Origin: a virus
Length of the DNA stretch: 22,574 bases
Virus record (IMG/VR): IMGVR_UViG_3300020477_000145
Coordinates: 1-22,574 of that record
Strand: one strand, 5' to 3'
The stretch's first letter is position 1; each line of letters begins with the position of its first letter. Below, piece after piece: positions 1 to 8,873 of the stretch. The notes under the pieces are model-generated. The model was not told the DNA's origin and made no database searches. It worked only from the letters and a program-made list of their open reading frames with translations. The position numbers were made by a program, and so were the translations under genes.

Positions 1-117
1 TTACCAGTCGGAGCAATAGGCTGGAATATGGCAGGACAACCGATTGACTACAATGGAACGGTAGTAGCAACGACAGGCGAAAAGCTGATGAATACCGCAA
101 TAAGTAAGATACTCTAA
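1..117 (+). CDS. C-terminal fragment, probably major capsid protein
   Basis: An open frame enters from the left edge and ends with TAA at 115-117, giving 38 residues that start LPVGAIGWNM and end TAISKIL. The stop shares its last base with the ATG of the connector gene, so both belong to one operon. The identity is inferred from position: in HK97-type viruses the gene between the prohead protease and the connector is the major capsid protein, and the right edge of this window ends in a protease-like gene. The fragment is too short to show the capsid fold. It could instead be a small head decoration protein. Confidence 0.5.
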   Translation, partial: LPVGAIGWNMAGQPIDYNGTVVATTGEKLMNTAISKIL

Positions 118-866
118 TGGTAGCTTACTGTACTGCAAATCAGGTAGCTGCCTTTCTTCAAGTCGCAGACTTTAGTGGAAGCACTACTCCTACGACATCT
201 GATGTAGAATCATTTATTGAGATGGCAGAAGAGCGTATAGACCAGCTTACAGACCATGCGTGGGCTACAGCAAGAGCGAAAAGCGTAACAGAAGAAAGAG
301 TAAGAATCCAGCGAGTAATAAGTAATTCAATAAATGATAGAGGTAGGATTCAATTAAAACATTACCCTGTATTGACCTTTACACAGCATGCAACACCCTC
401 TTTAGCGCAGACTAATGGGAAGGTGCAGGTTTGGGATGGGGGTTCATATTTAGATTATTTAGATTCAGATAATTCTAAAGTAATGGGAAGTGTTACAGAT
501 GTAGTAAGTAAAGATTTTTGGACTGATACTGAAAGAGGAATTGTATATATCAACAGTTATAATACTTTGAATTTATTAAACAGCAGTCCTTCTGGGGTGG
601 ATGGGTATGTGTCATATAAGTATGCAACTGCATCTACACCTGATGATATAAAATTGGCAACAATTTACCTTACGGCATCAACTATTGCAATGAATGATGA
701 TTTGAATCTAATACAAGAAGGGGATGATTCGATGGATAATGCTACCAAGTCTCAGAGGTATGAAGACATGGCGATGAAGATTTTAAAAGATAATAGAAGG
801 ATGGGGAGGACCATGCCAATGGCTCGCGCTATTGGTGGGTTTGCTACTGGGAGGGTAACTCCGTAA
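117..866 (+). CDS. Head-tail connector (adaptor) protein, gp6/gp15-like
   Basis: This 249-residue protein starts with a helical segment (CTANQVAAFLQV, then FIEMAEERIDQLTDHAW) typical of connector proteins that dock under the portal and build the neck of siphovirus-like virions. Such proteins usually have an N-terminal helical bundle with a long inserted beta region, which fits the polar, beta-rich middle here. The C-terminal stretch (RYEDMAMKILKDNRR) is again helical. The ATG overlaps the preceding stop (TAATG), and its own stop overlaps the next ATG. The call rests on pattern and position between capsid and tail genes; a decoration or neck protein of another family is the alternative. Confidence 0.65.
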   Translation: MVAYCTANQVAAFLQVADFSGSTTPTTSDVESFIEMAEERIDQLTDHAWATARAKSVTEERVRIQRVISNSINDRGRIQLKHYPVLTFTQHATPSLAQTNGKVQVWDGGSYLDYLDSDNSKVMGSVTDVVSKDFWTDTERGIVYINSYNTLNLLNSSPSGVDGYVSYKYATASTPDDIKLATIYLTASTIAMNDDLNLIQEGDDSMDNATKSQRYEDMAMKILKDNRRMGRTMPMARAIGGFATGRVTP

Positions 867-1324
867 TGGCAGCAACTTATGCAGCTTTAGCGGACCCAGT
901 AAGTTCGGTGGTTACTTTACTAAGTAGTAACTGGTCTGATGTTGCAAGTGGAGTAGGGACAACCCCAACAATAGATGAATCTTGGGATTTGGGTAAAAAG
1001 AATTTGAAAGAAGGAGATATAATCCGTTGTTATGAAGTATCTGGCGGACATGATATATTAGGAATAGGAAAAGGAATAGACAAGCATACCTCAACGGTAG
1101 CAATAGATATAGCAACAGCAACAAGCCGAGCAAGGCTTAGGGCGTTGTATCAAGGTGTGATACACATCATTCACGCAGCATATTCTGCAAGCGCAGGAAG
1201 TGCATTAAACAGTGACTATGCAAGTATTAAATTGCTAAGTCGCACAGACCAGAGTGACAAACTTCGTCGCTGGTATCGTTACGTTCTCAACTGTGAAATC
1301 ACAAGTTATGAGGTGGTGAACTAA
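866..1324 (+). CDS. Tail terminator / tail completion protein candidate
   Basis: The product has 152 residues, which suits a tail terminator (gpU-like) that caps the tail tube and joins it to the neck. It lies directly between the connector and the tail tube gene, the usual place for this function. The N-terminus (ADPVSSVVTLLSSNWS) has the helix-first layout of such proteins, followed by beta-prone sequence with VAIDIATATSRARLRAL and a C-terminal YRYVLNCEITSYEVV strand. I see no diagnostic motif. Start and stop both overlap neighbours by one base (TAATG), showing tight translational coupling. The function is inferred mainly from context. Confidence 0.5.
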   Translation: MAATYAALADPVSSVVTLLSSNWSDVASGVGTTPTIDESWDLGKKNLKEGDIIRCYEVSGGHDILGIGKGIDKHTSTVAIDIATATSRARLRALYQGVIHIIHAAYSASAGSALNSDYASIKLLSRTDQSDKLRRWYRYVLNCEITSYEVVN

Positions 1325-2604
1325 TGGTAAAAATCACGCAAAATATAGAGGCAGCTTACGAACCTGAATCGGCTTATGCAACAGCGCCCGGTTCTAATTT
1401 GTATCATTTCGGTCTACTGGACACGTTTGACCCAAGAGCGGTTGAGAGGAGTATAACTCCTGTTCCTTCATTGGGGCAGTCAACAGATACTCATCACGCA
1501 GTTGGCCCCCTTGGAGTTACAGTACCAATTAAGGTAGCTTGTAATGGAACTGGGTGGAAACAACTACTTGGGAAAGCAATAGGCGGAACTGAAATTTTAA
1601 GTGATAAACGTGCTAATAATCTTACGACAAGTGTTGAATCACTTTCAGTAATAGCAAAAGAAACGGGTGGTGATTATACCTTAGTTACGGGAGTTGTCCC
1701 TAATGAGGTAACGCTTACTGCTGATTATTCTACAGGGGGTTACATTACAGTAGAAGCTAATTGCACAGGTTATTATTCATTAGATGAAGGTGATGCAAAC
1801 TTTGATGGTTTTCATGGCGATGATTATTCTGGAGTAACTTGGCCAGCAGCGCCAAGTGCAGACCCACTATTACCAACTGATTTAGCTGTAACAGTAGGAG
1901 TTGCAGCAGCTACAAACAAACTTACAGTAGACGGACCATCTAATAGCTCTATAGAAATAGGTGAACAGTATATGAGAATATTTGATAATCCTACTGGGGG
2001 ATTGGATTCGTCTATTTCTTCAGATGGTATTCTTGACCTTACAGCAGGTGCAGAAGATACTATGGAAGAAGTTAAAGCATTAATTCATGCTGATAGTAAT
2101 TGGACGTGTACAAGAGGTGGTAGTGACGTAGCATCTCAAAATTTACTTAAAGGAATTTACAGCACCGAATCTTCCCAAGAGATTTTTGCAGCTACAAGCA
2201 TGGCGGCCTTTTCAAATTTAAAAACGGTTTCTTTAAAGATAGCAAATAATAACACATCTATATCGGGCAAAGCAACTGGAGATGACGCTTCAACAAAGTG
2301 GTTATTAAACAACGCGATAAGCCGTGGAAAAGCAGATGTAACATTAGACCTTACAATGACAGCAGAGGATGAAACCTATTATGATTTGTATCATGCAGGG
2401 ACGACCATCCCATTAATTAGATTAGATTTCGGCTCTCACGGGAGCATTGCATTAACAAATGGAACGATAACTTCGTTTTCCAGACCCCTTACACCGGGTG
2501 GCGAAATTGTTGATTCAATGTCTATAAAATTCCGTGGGGCTGGAAATTACAAAAACTTTAGTGCGTATGCAATAAGTTCAAGCATATCACTAAATCCATC
2601 GTAG
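1324..2604 (+). CDS. Major tail (tube) protein with an inserted domain
   Basis: This 426-residue protein begins KITQNIEAAYEP and contains PVPSLGQSTD near residue 45, a layout common in tail tube proteins where an early loop packs against the next ring. The C-terminal part (SLKIANNNTSISGKATGD, FSRPLTPGGEIVDSMSIKFRG) has the alternating beta pattern and late GxIxSFSRPL-type strand seen in tube proteins. It is longer than a basic tube protein, so the middle (about residues 95-270, rich in Thr, Ser, Asp and Gly) probably forms a surface domain on the tail. A ribosome site GAGGTGGTG precedes the ATG. It is followed by the chaperone and tape-measure candidates, as expected. Confidence 0.7.
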   Translation: MVKITQNIEAAYEPESAYATAPGSNLYHFGLLDTFDPRAVERSITPVPSLGQSTDTHHAVGPLGVTVPIKVACNGTGWKQLLGKAIGGTEILSDKRANNLTTSVESLSVIAKETGGDYTLVTGVVPNEVTLTADYSTGGYITVEANCTGYYSLDEGDANFDGFHGDDYSGVTWPAAPSADPLLPTDLAVTVGVAAATNKLTVDGPSNSSIEIGEQYMRIFDNPTGGLDSSISSDGILDLTAGAEDTMEEVKALIHADSNWTCTRGGSDVASQNLLKGIYSTESSQEIFAATSMAAFSNLKTVSLKIANNNTSISGKATGDDASTKWLLNNAISRGKADVTLDLTMTAEDETYYDLYHAGTTIPLIRLDFGSHGSIALTNGTITSFSRPLTPGGEIVDSMSIKFRGAGNYKNFSAYAISSSISLNPS

Positions 2605-2611
2605 GTAGGTC

Positions 2612-3175
2612 ATGGTAAGAGTCACAGGTCAGTTAGACGCCCCCTTAGTTGACATAGGAGCTATGCAAGAGGAATACTGGGAGAGGCGAGAAGTAACTTT
2701 ACCAAGTCTGGCTAAATTACACCAACCTAAAGGATGGCGGAAATGGTTTTACAAGCAACAAGCCCCTAAGATAGTATTGAAGAGGCTATCCACAGAGGAT
2801 TGGCATAGGATAAATTCTGAATTTCACGGATTAAAAAAAGAAATATTCAAGGATTTACCAAAGACGAGGGAGTTATCTACGAAGGCATTAAGGGGTGAGG
2901 ATTTGACAGAGGATGAGGTTATTTATCTTACAGAGGCGGACCAACGGATACGTCCAGTTTCTTACAGTATGTTAAGTAGTATGATTGTTGAGCCAGAGAT
3001 GACTTATGATGACGTGGTTTTAATGTTTGAGTTTTTAGATGATTTTGATGAACAGACGTTGATGGCGTTTGCCAATCAGATGTCCTCAGAGAAGGCTGAG
3101 ATAATGACGGCAGTAATGCAAGAGCGAACACAAGAGTTAAACCAACTTAGTGCAGAGATGAGGGCTTCGATTTAG
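2612..3175 (+). CDS. Tail assembly chaperone candidate
   Basis: The 187-residue product is soluble, mostly helical and acidic in its second half (MTYDDVVLMFEFLDDFDEQT). It lies between the tail tube gene and the tape-measure candidate, the conserved place of tail assembly chaperones that coat the tape measure before the tube polymerises. The first third carries basic and aromatic residues (KGWRKWFYKQQAPK). Many viruses make a longer form by ribosomal slippage; the A7 run at about 2834 (TTAAAAAAAG) is central rather than terminal, so I do not claim slippage here. A GGTAGGT ribosome site lies just before the ATG. The call is positional. Confidence 0.5.
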   Translation: MVRVTGQLDAPLVDIGAMQEEYWERREVTLPSLAKLHQPKGWRKWFYKQQAPKIVLKRLSTEDWHRINSEFHGLKKEIFKDLPKTRELSTKALRGEDLTEDEVIYLTEADQRIRPVSYSMLSSMIVEPEMTYDDVVLMFEFLDDFDEQTLMAFANQMSSEKAEIMTAVMQERTQELNQLSAEMRASI

Positions 3176-3981
3176 TGGGTGGCCCCGGTAGTGGTAGGAG
3201 AGGTGCGCCAAGAGCGCCAAAAGGGACCTCCGCCGGAGGTCAATTTATTTCCATGCATTTGGAATTGACGGGTGCGGCAGAAGCAGCAGACGACATGGAT
3301 GAGATGAGTAAATCAGCCGAAAAGGCAGTAGATAGTACTAAGAAATTAGGTAAGGCAGTTGATGAGCAAACAAAAGAGATAGAGGAGAATACAAACGCCA
3401 ACAAAAAAAATAAAGATAGTATAGATGACGTTGTTTCATCAGGACTTTCGAATATAATATACTTACAAGCAACAACATCGGCATTGAACCAGACTACTGG
3501 TGGAATGTATAAATTTATTGGGGGAATGGAGGCGGCAGGACGGATAAGTTCAGAAACCGCACAACAGTGGCAAAGAAATGCAAGAACGATTGAATTGCTT
3601 ACAGGACCATTAGAAATAGGGTTGGCCCTTACGACCATTTATACGGCAGTAACGGAGGCAAACACGGCTGCAAAAGGTAAAAACGCGGCGGCGACGGCGT
3701 TGCAGACTAAGGCTGAATTGGGATTACAGGCAGCGTTGCTTAGGAATCCTTATGTTATGCTTGCGGCAGTTTTGCTTTCTGTAATAGCATCTATGGTTGT
3801 GATGGAAAGGTTGTTTGTGGGTACCACAAAGTCGATAGACGCTATGACTGACGCTGTTAGAAGGTTGAGGGAAGGAATTAGAGAATTATTCCTTCTTCAA
3901 AATCCTTTTGAGGGGATGTTTGACAACTTCCCTGACCCAAATAAGACCAAACTTTTTAGGGGTTTGATGGGAGGAGACTAA
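3175..3981 (+). CDS. Short tape-measure protein candidate with Gly-rich N-terminus
   Basis: A GTG start overlaps the previous TAG. The 268-residue product has a Gly/Pro/Arg head (GGPGSGRRG, then PKGTSAGGQF), a charged helical coiled-coil-like stretch (about residues 38-85), hydrophobic segments near 142-160 and 194-214 (NPYVMLAAVLLSV), and a basic helical end. Helices plus membrane-like segments directly after the chaperone slot fit a tape measure, which sets tail length and helps DNA entry. At about 0.15 nm per residue it would give a tail near 40 nm, short for a siphovirus. ATG at residue 27 (3253) is an alternative start that would remove the Gly-rich head. A minor virion protein of another kind is possible. 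Confidence 0.5.
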   Translation: MGGPGSGRRGAPRAPKGTSAGGQFISMHLELTGAAEAADDMDEMSKSAEKAVDSTKKLGKAVDEQTKEIEENTNANKKNKDSIDDVVSSGLSNIIYLQATTSALNQTTGGMYKFIGGMEAAGRISSETAQQWQRNARTIELLTGPLEIGLALTTIYTAVTEANTAAKGKNAAATALQTKAELGLQAALLRNPYVMLAAVLLSVIASMVVMERLFVGTTKSIDAMTDAVRRLREGIRELFLLQNPFEGMFDNFPDPNKTKLFRGLMGGD

Positions 3982-6900
3982 ATGGTAGTATTCAATAGAC
4001 AATTAACACTGTATGGCCTTACTGATGACGCACATCGCTCAGGTGATGGTTGGCTGGATATTAAAGGAATAGGGCAAAGTGATACTGACTTCACGGCATC
4101 AGATTCAATAAAAATAGGTAGAAGTACAGGCAGTAATAAACACCGTGCTGTGGTTCGGATTAACTTACCAACTTTTCCTTTTGATGATGCGAATGCAGAA
4201 ATTGTAGATTTAAAGTTGAATTTATTTTGTTTTAATACTCAAAATGATTGGGCAGATAAAATTGAAGTATATCGAATAACTAAAGCAGTAAGAATGTCTA
4301 ACGTGTCTTGGAGTGAATATAGTGATACAAGTGGTGAGAACTTAACATGGACCACGGCAGGTGCTACGGGCGCAGATGATATAGATACTTCTACTAATTA
4401 TGGACATGGAGCAAATGGTATTATTGATAAAATCCCAACACCTACTGAACAGGGATGGTTTCAGATTGATTTGGGGGGGCTTGTAAGGGCTGGTAAGATT
4501 GACTGGGGGATGGATTCCTCTTCTAAATATGTTTTTTTATTATTAAAATCAGACGAAGGTGAGGCTTTACATAATGGTGAAATTACGGGCGTTCAACATT
4601 TAGATGCTGCACCCGCAGGGAATTACTTTGCTACTTCTACGGCCGACACATGGTGTCTTGTGGATGGTGAACATGCGCCATCAGATGATACAATACTTTG
4701 TGGAGATGTAGATGGAGGTGCTAATGCAATTCAAAGTGGAGATATAATTGCGGTTCTTGATTATGCACCAGACACCACACAAACTTGGGACACGGTTGAA
4801 TTTATGAAGGTTACAAATGTTAACACAAGCACTAACATACTTACAGTGGAAAGGGGATTTGATGGGACAACGGCACGTACAATAGTAGACGAATCTAAAC
4901 TTACCCGTTTTGCTAATGCATCTCCTTATTTGACTGTTACATATAAGAACGATTACCCTACAGCACCAATGATAGAGGTTGTCCCACAAGACAATGGTAT
5001 TGATGCCACTATCAAGATAACAAATACAGTAAGTGATAAGGATTTAACTGGGTTTATTACAGGTTGGAATACGACACTTTCGAGTTTAGCTGCTACAGGT
5101 TCAAATAATACGACAGTGACCACTGAATCGGCTGAGTTTGACAGTACCGATACAAACCATGTGGCTGCAAACTTACTACAAACAGCCAATACAAATTATT
5201 ATGTGGCAGTTTATTCGACAGACAATGAAGTAGATAATCCCTCCACAGCTCACGGTGCGGTGGCTTCCAACACTGTAACTGTAATGCGGCCCACAATTTC
5301 TACGTCAGTTTTATACACAAATACAGGGCTGTCGTCCGCTTTGGGTTCAGATGGTTCAACTAATGCGAGTTTGGGCCAAGAATTGTATCTTAAAGTGGTT
5401 GCAGCCAGTAAAATTAAGAAGGTTTATGTTAACTGGGACGCTGGTGTCAGTGATGAAAATGATGATTATGTTGAATATATAATGGAAAACATATCTACAA
5501 CCTCTTCAGATGGTGTACAAATAAGCCACAAGTACCCTGACACTGGTTTACATAATGTTAAGGTTCAGGTAGAAGATGCCTCAGGTTTTAGGTCTGGGAC
5601 AACCGCAGCAAGAGGGACAGCAATTACAGGGCATGACCCTAACATATCTACATCATCTCCTGTAGCTAAAATTAGTGCAAGTCGTAGTAAAGTATTGTCC
5701 TCGGTGTATCCTGACCAGACAACATCTTTAGTTTTGTCAGGCGCGCATAGTTACGCAATAGGTAGTGATGTAAAGTTGGCAGAACATCGTTTTTCCTATA
5801 ATGCACACCGTTCAACAAGTGATACAACACATCCAACTACATGTACGGCACATGCAACTTCTAATGACAATACAGTATTTGAAGAATCCAGTTCTAAAGT
5901 ACATATAAAGGCCGCAGATTCGGTTGATGTAAGTAGCACTACAACTTTCAAAGTATATGGTTTAAAATCCGTACAAGCTGATGGAACAACGAATGTACAA
6001 GATACTTCAGCAAATTTTAGCCATTATGTGTGGGATTCTGCTACTTTATCAGTAAGTGGCACTGGCGATGCTTATGGTACAGCAAGTTCAGAATACTTTA
6101 AGACAATAGAAACGGTAGTGGGTACGGTATCTACAGATGGTGATGACGATGGAGTTAGGTATGTTCTATCCCGTTCAACCAAAGAAGATTCCTATGTGGA
6201 TTTAAATGAGGCTCTTGACAATTCTGAGACTGAGGTGGATGTAGGCGACGGAGCGGTTTTTGCTGTAGGTGATGAAATACAAGTAGATGATGAAATTATG
6301 TTGGTGGTTAGTAAATCTGGCGATACATTAACAGTACATAGAGGATATCAAGGGACAACGCCAGCAATACATTCAGACAATGAAGACATATATTTGACAA
6401 ATCATAAGATAAACAAAGACATACGTCTAAAAGATAGAGATGCGTTGGGTTCTGCACAATATGGCCGTTGGGGGGGTCGTGCTTACTACAAAGCAAACGA
6501 CGGGTCTGGTTGTGTATTTACTACCAGTAATGATGGAATTAGAATAGTAAATTCAATAGCTTCATCAACTGGTGGGGCGGCTACCAGTTGGTTAGACCAT
6601 GGGTTTTACGTTGGGGATACAATCAAGATAGGAGGAACCAGCAATAATGGAACCTCTGCGGCACCTAATACTGCAACTATTATAGATATGCTTACAGGTT
6701 CAGCCACTAACGACACTATTCTTGTAGATATAAATTTAACAGATGAGACTGTGCAGGCGCAGGTGGCGCGGTCGGACCATGCGCTTAAGCCCCTGTCGGT
6801 TGCTATTTACAATTCGGCTTCTATCGACAAGGTTACGTTTACTTTAGACGTTTTTGATGACACAACAGGGTTTTGGAGTGCTCCGGGAGCAAATGCAACC

Positions 6901-7320
6901 GATACAACAACGGTAACGGTAAGTTACCCCAAGACTCTTGACTTAGATACTGAATTAGATGCAGGAAATATAGCTATAAATGGTGTTAATGTGGCAAGAA
7001 GTGGTGGGCTTGAGGCAAGTATGCCTCTGGGAATTAGAAGATATCCTATAACGGGAGCAAGAACTTCGATGGGGAACCCAACCCTTTCGTGTAATATTAG
7101 GTTATTAAATGATACGGGATTTACCAAGATATTTGCCTTGATAGAAGGAGGAGTGTATGATTATGTGTTCTTAGACACTAAGAAAATAGATTCACCTACG
7201 ACTGCATTTAAATCATTTAAATTGCGGTTACTATCAGGTTCAATAAATAAGACTCCAGATATGGCAAGCCAATATACCGCTTCTCTTCAGTTTGCAGTAG
7301 TGGGTGAAGAGGAAGCCTGA
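3982..7320 (+). CDS. Large tail fibre / receptor-binding protein, multi-domain
   Basis: At 1112 residues this is the largest product. Residues about 20-180 resemble a DNRLRE/disaggregatase-related beta-sandwich: an AVVRINLP strand, EIVDLKLNLF, an IEVYRI strand with following SWSEY, and GWFQIDLGGLV. Residues about 330-440 look like an Ig/fibronectin-type fold, and about 514-535 carry a PKD-like signature (KYPDTGLHNVKVQVEDASG). Two related modules end in ILTVERGFDGTT (near 290) and TLTVHRGYQGTT (near 785), a motif common in virion surface proteins. The last 110 residues (RRYPITGARTSMGN onward) probably attach it to the baseplate. Domains such as these bind glycans or cell surface polymers, so host attachment is likely. 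It starts one base after the preceding stop, behind a GGAGGAG site. Confidence 0.7.
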   Translation: MVVFNRQLTLYGLTDDAHRSGDGWLDIKGIGQSDTDFTASDSIKIGRSTGSNKHRAVVRINLPTFPFDDANAEIVDLKLNLFCFNTQNDWADKIEVYRITKAVRMSNVSWSEYSDTSGENLTWTTAGATGADDIDTSTNYGHGANGIIDKIPTPTEQGWFQIDLGGLVRAGKIDWGMDSSSKYVFLLLKSDEGEALHNGEITGVQHLDAAPAGNYFATSTADTWCLVDGEHAPSDDTILCGDVDGGANAIQSGDIIAVLDYAPDTTQTWDTVEFMKVTNVNTSTNILTVERGFDGTTARTIVDESKLTRFANASPYLTVTYKNDYPTAPMIEVVPQDNGIDATIKITNTVSDKDLTGFITGWNTTLSSLAATGSNNTTVTTESAEFDSTDTNHVAANLLQTANTNYYVAVYSTDNEVDNPSTAHGAVASNTVTVMRPTISTSVLYTNTGLSSALGSDGSTNASLGQELYLKVVAASKIKKVYVNWDAGVSDENDDYVEYIMENISTTSSDGVQISHKYPDTGLHNVKVQVEDASGFRSGTTAARGTAITGHDPNISTSSPVAKISASRSKVLSSVYPDQTTSLVLSGAHSYAIGSDVKLAEHRFSYNAHRSTSDTTHPTTCTAHATSNDNTVFEESSSKVHIKAADSVDVSSTTTFKVYGLKSVQADGTTNVQDTSANFSHYVWDSATLSVSGTGDAYGTASSEYFKTIETVVGTVSTDGDDDGVRYVLSRSTKEDSYVDLNEALDNSETEVDVGDGAVFAVGDEIQVDDEIMLVVSKSGDTLTVHRGYQGTTPAIHSDNEDIYLTNHKINKDIRLKDRDALGSAQYGRWGGRAYYKANDGSGCVFTTSNDGIRIVNSIASSTGGAATSWLDHGFYVGDTIKIGGTSNNGTSAAPNTATIIDMLTGSATNDTILVDINLTDETVQAQVARSDHALKPLSVAIYNSASIDKVTFTLDVFDDTTGFWSAPGANATDTTTVTVSYPKTLDLDTELDAGNIAINGVNVARSGGLEASMPLGIRRYPITGARTSMGNPTLSCNIRLLNDTGFTKIFALIEGGVYDYVFLDTKKIDSPTTAFKSFKLRLLSGSINKTPDMASQYTASLQFAVVGEEEA

Positions 7321-8426
7321 TGCCATTAATTGAGACAATCCCTCACAATCTTGATTTAGATATAACTGTTAACAATGTTCCCGTTGAGTCATGGAGTTCT
7401 TTTACGATTAAAGGGGCTGTAAACAAATCGCGGTTTGTTGTAATTACACTTCACGGGAAAGAGGCTATAGAATACTGTCGTCTTGGTGGAGTCTTAGAGA
7501 TAAGGGCAGGGGAGGGAAACGACATAGAGGTTCCTCTCCATTTTAAAGGAATAATAAAATCATTACAACCACAAAAGGATAGGGTGACTATTACTTCGTT
7601 TGATTACATAACACATTTGACTGGCTCTCAATATATTTTATTTAAGGATGTAATTGATAGAGATTCAGATATTAAGATAGTTGGTGAAGATTTGTATTTT
7701 ATTTCGGCTGCGGTTGCTGATTACAAGGGAATTATTGTAAGTGGTTTAACTGAAGGGTCTGGTATTATGGCTAAGAAAAACATGAGTGCCTTGTTTGGGC
7801 ATAAGACACGAAAACAGTTTTTAGATGAGGCTTTTAAATTAATGGTAGATTATTCAACAGGAGCAAACTATCCTGACTTTGCATATCAACCATGGTATTA
7901 TGCAATTAGGAGCGGTGTTCAGTTAGATTTCTTTTTACCAGATTCTCTTAATACAAATCAGCAACCTATTTTAACATTAAAAGAAAGTAAGAATAACATC
8001 AAGAGTATAAATGCAACTATTGACACTTCTCGTTTAGCAAACGCGGTGCGGGTAATATCAAGTGATGACAAAACCCTTTATGAAGACCATGAGGATACCT
8101 TTAGTTCAGATAGATATGGCGTGCATAGTAGAAAGATAGAAAGGAAAGAGACAAATAAAGATAAATTAAAGCAGTTGGCAGTAGACTACGTTAACCAGAA
8201 CAGGTTTCCTACAATAACATACACATTAGAGCCGATAGATGCGTATTGGGTAGACTTGGGAGACTTGGTAAAGGTTGAAGTGCCTTCGGTGAACATTAAT
8301 GAGGTCTTACCTGTTGTTGGTTATACTACAGTTATAGATAATGACATTAAAACTCAATTAATATTAGGTAATTCGCCTCTTGATGACAAACAATATTTAG
8401 ATTTACTAACACCACCACTGGGATAG
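7320..8426 (+). CDS. Baseplate hub / tail-associated protein (gp44/gpD-like)
   Basis: The 368-residue protein has the layout of a tail hub: an N-terminal beta-barrel (LDLDITVNNVPVESWSSFTI, then LHFKGIIKSLQPQKDRVTIT), a helical insertion (MSALFGHKTRKQFLDEAFKL), a domain with LKESKNNIKSINATIDTSRLANAVRV, and a closing barrel with TLEPIDAYWVDLGDLVKVEVP. This pattern is seen in gp27/gpD/gp44-like hubs and ReqiPepy6 Gp37-like proteins, which form a trimer at the tail tip. It overlaps the fibre stop (TGATG) and is the last gene of the structural operon; its TAG is followed directly by one arm of a large inverted repeat. No lysozyme or peptidase domain is fused to it. Confidence 0.65.
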   Translation: MPLIETIPHNLDLDITVNNVPVESWSSFTIKGAVNKSRFVVITLHGKEAIEYCRLGGVLEIRAGEGNDIEVPLHFKGIIKSLQPQKDRVTITSFDYITHLTGSQYILFKDVIDRDSDIKIVGEDLYFISAAVADYKGIIVSGLTEGSGIMAKKNMSALFGHKTRKQFLDEAFKLMVDYSTGANYPDFAYQPWYYAIRSGVQLDFFLPDSLNTNQQPILTLKESKNNIKSINATIDTSRLANAVRVISSDDKTLYEDHEDTFSSDRYGVHSRKIERKETNKDKLKQLAVDYVNQNRFPTITYTLEPIDAYWVDLGDLVKVEVPSVNINEVLPVVGYTTVIDNDIKTQLILGNSPLDDKQYLDLLTPPLG

Positions 8427-8573
8427 ACACACACACCTTCATTTCCACTGGAGATATAATAATAATAGACGATAAGTATATAAATATAATAATAAGCCGC
8501 CGTACCTCTTTCTCTTTTTTTTTAGTTGGACACTTTTAGAAAAGTTCCAGTGGAAATAGAGGTGTGTGTGTGT
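8427..8573 (+). repeat. 147-bp inverted repeat between convergent operons
   Basis: Left arm 8427-8452 (ACACACACACC, TTC, ATTTCCACTGGA) and right arm 8546-8573 (TCCAGTGGAAAT, AGA, GGTGTGTGTGTGT) are reverse complements apart from about two central positions. The arms abut the stop of the hub gene on the left and the stop of the minus-strand zinc-ribbon gene on the right. The roughly 93-base loop is very A+T-rich, holds a TATA-like GTATATAAAT near 8478 and a run of nine T at 8515-8523, and has a small inner hairpin (ACTTTTAGAAAAGT, 8532-8545). It may terminate both converging transcripts, form a structured RNA, or be a miniature element with terminal inverted repeats. Confidence 0.85.
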
Positions 8574-8836
8574 TAGTAATTCTTTTTATTATCTAATAAA
8601 TCTATAATATATTGAGTTTCTTTAATAGATATAGTTTCGGCTTGTATTTTAGTGTTCTTTTTTGTCATAGAATAGCCACATTTAAAACACTTCCAGCTTT
8701 TATACTTATCTTCGGCAGCTCGACAAGTATAACACTTAGGGCATTTTAATACATAGAATAGAGTCATGGGGTGTTCAATGGTGCCCAACACACGTACAGG
8801 ATTAAACGCCAGCTTTGCCAGTACATACAAAAGCAC
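8573..8836 (-). CDS. Zinc-ribbon mini-protein, 87 aa
   Basis: Two cysteine pairs (CPKCYTC and CFKCG) separated by about 17 residues form a likely zinc ribbon, followed by a charged helical tail ending DLLDNKKNY. Zinc ribbons of this size act in nucleic-acid or protein binding, but nothing here fixes the partner. The GTG at 8836 has an AGGAGA ribosome site about ten bases upstream and is preferred; an ATG at 8767, just before the first cysteine pair (MTLFYVLKCPKC), would give a 64-residue protein lacking a hydrophobic leader-like segment. It is the last gene of the minus-strand operon and ends at the inverted repeat. Confidence 0.7.
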   Translation of the reverse strand: MLLYVLAKLAFNPVRVLGTIEHPMTLFYVLKCPKCYTCRAAEDKYKSWKCFKCGYSMTKKNTKIQAETISIKETQYIIDLLDNKKNY

Positions 8837-8873
8837 GTCCGTAGTTCTCCTACGACTCTATTCCCCATAGAAG

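Noticed and set aside
2612-3175. Programmed frameshift at the A7 run near 2834 in the chaperone gene
   Set aside because: The slip site is central, not at the gene end, and no extension frame leading toward the tape measure is evident; the next gene begins by its own GTG overlap.
3240-3638. 132-residue minus-strand frame opposite the tape-measure candidate
   Set aside because: It lies inside a continuous plus-strand operon, lacks a promoter and has shadow-like composition.
8764-8868. 34-residue minus-strand frame overlapping the start of the 87-residue zinc protein
   Set aside because: It lies almost wholly over the upstream half of the zinc-ribbon gene, has no ribosome site of its own and its sequence looks like a shadow.
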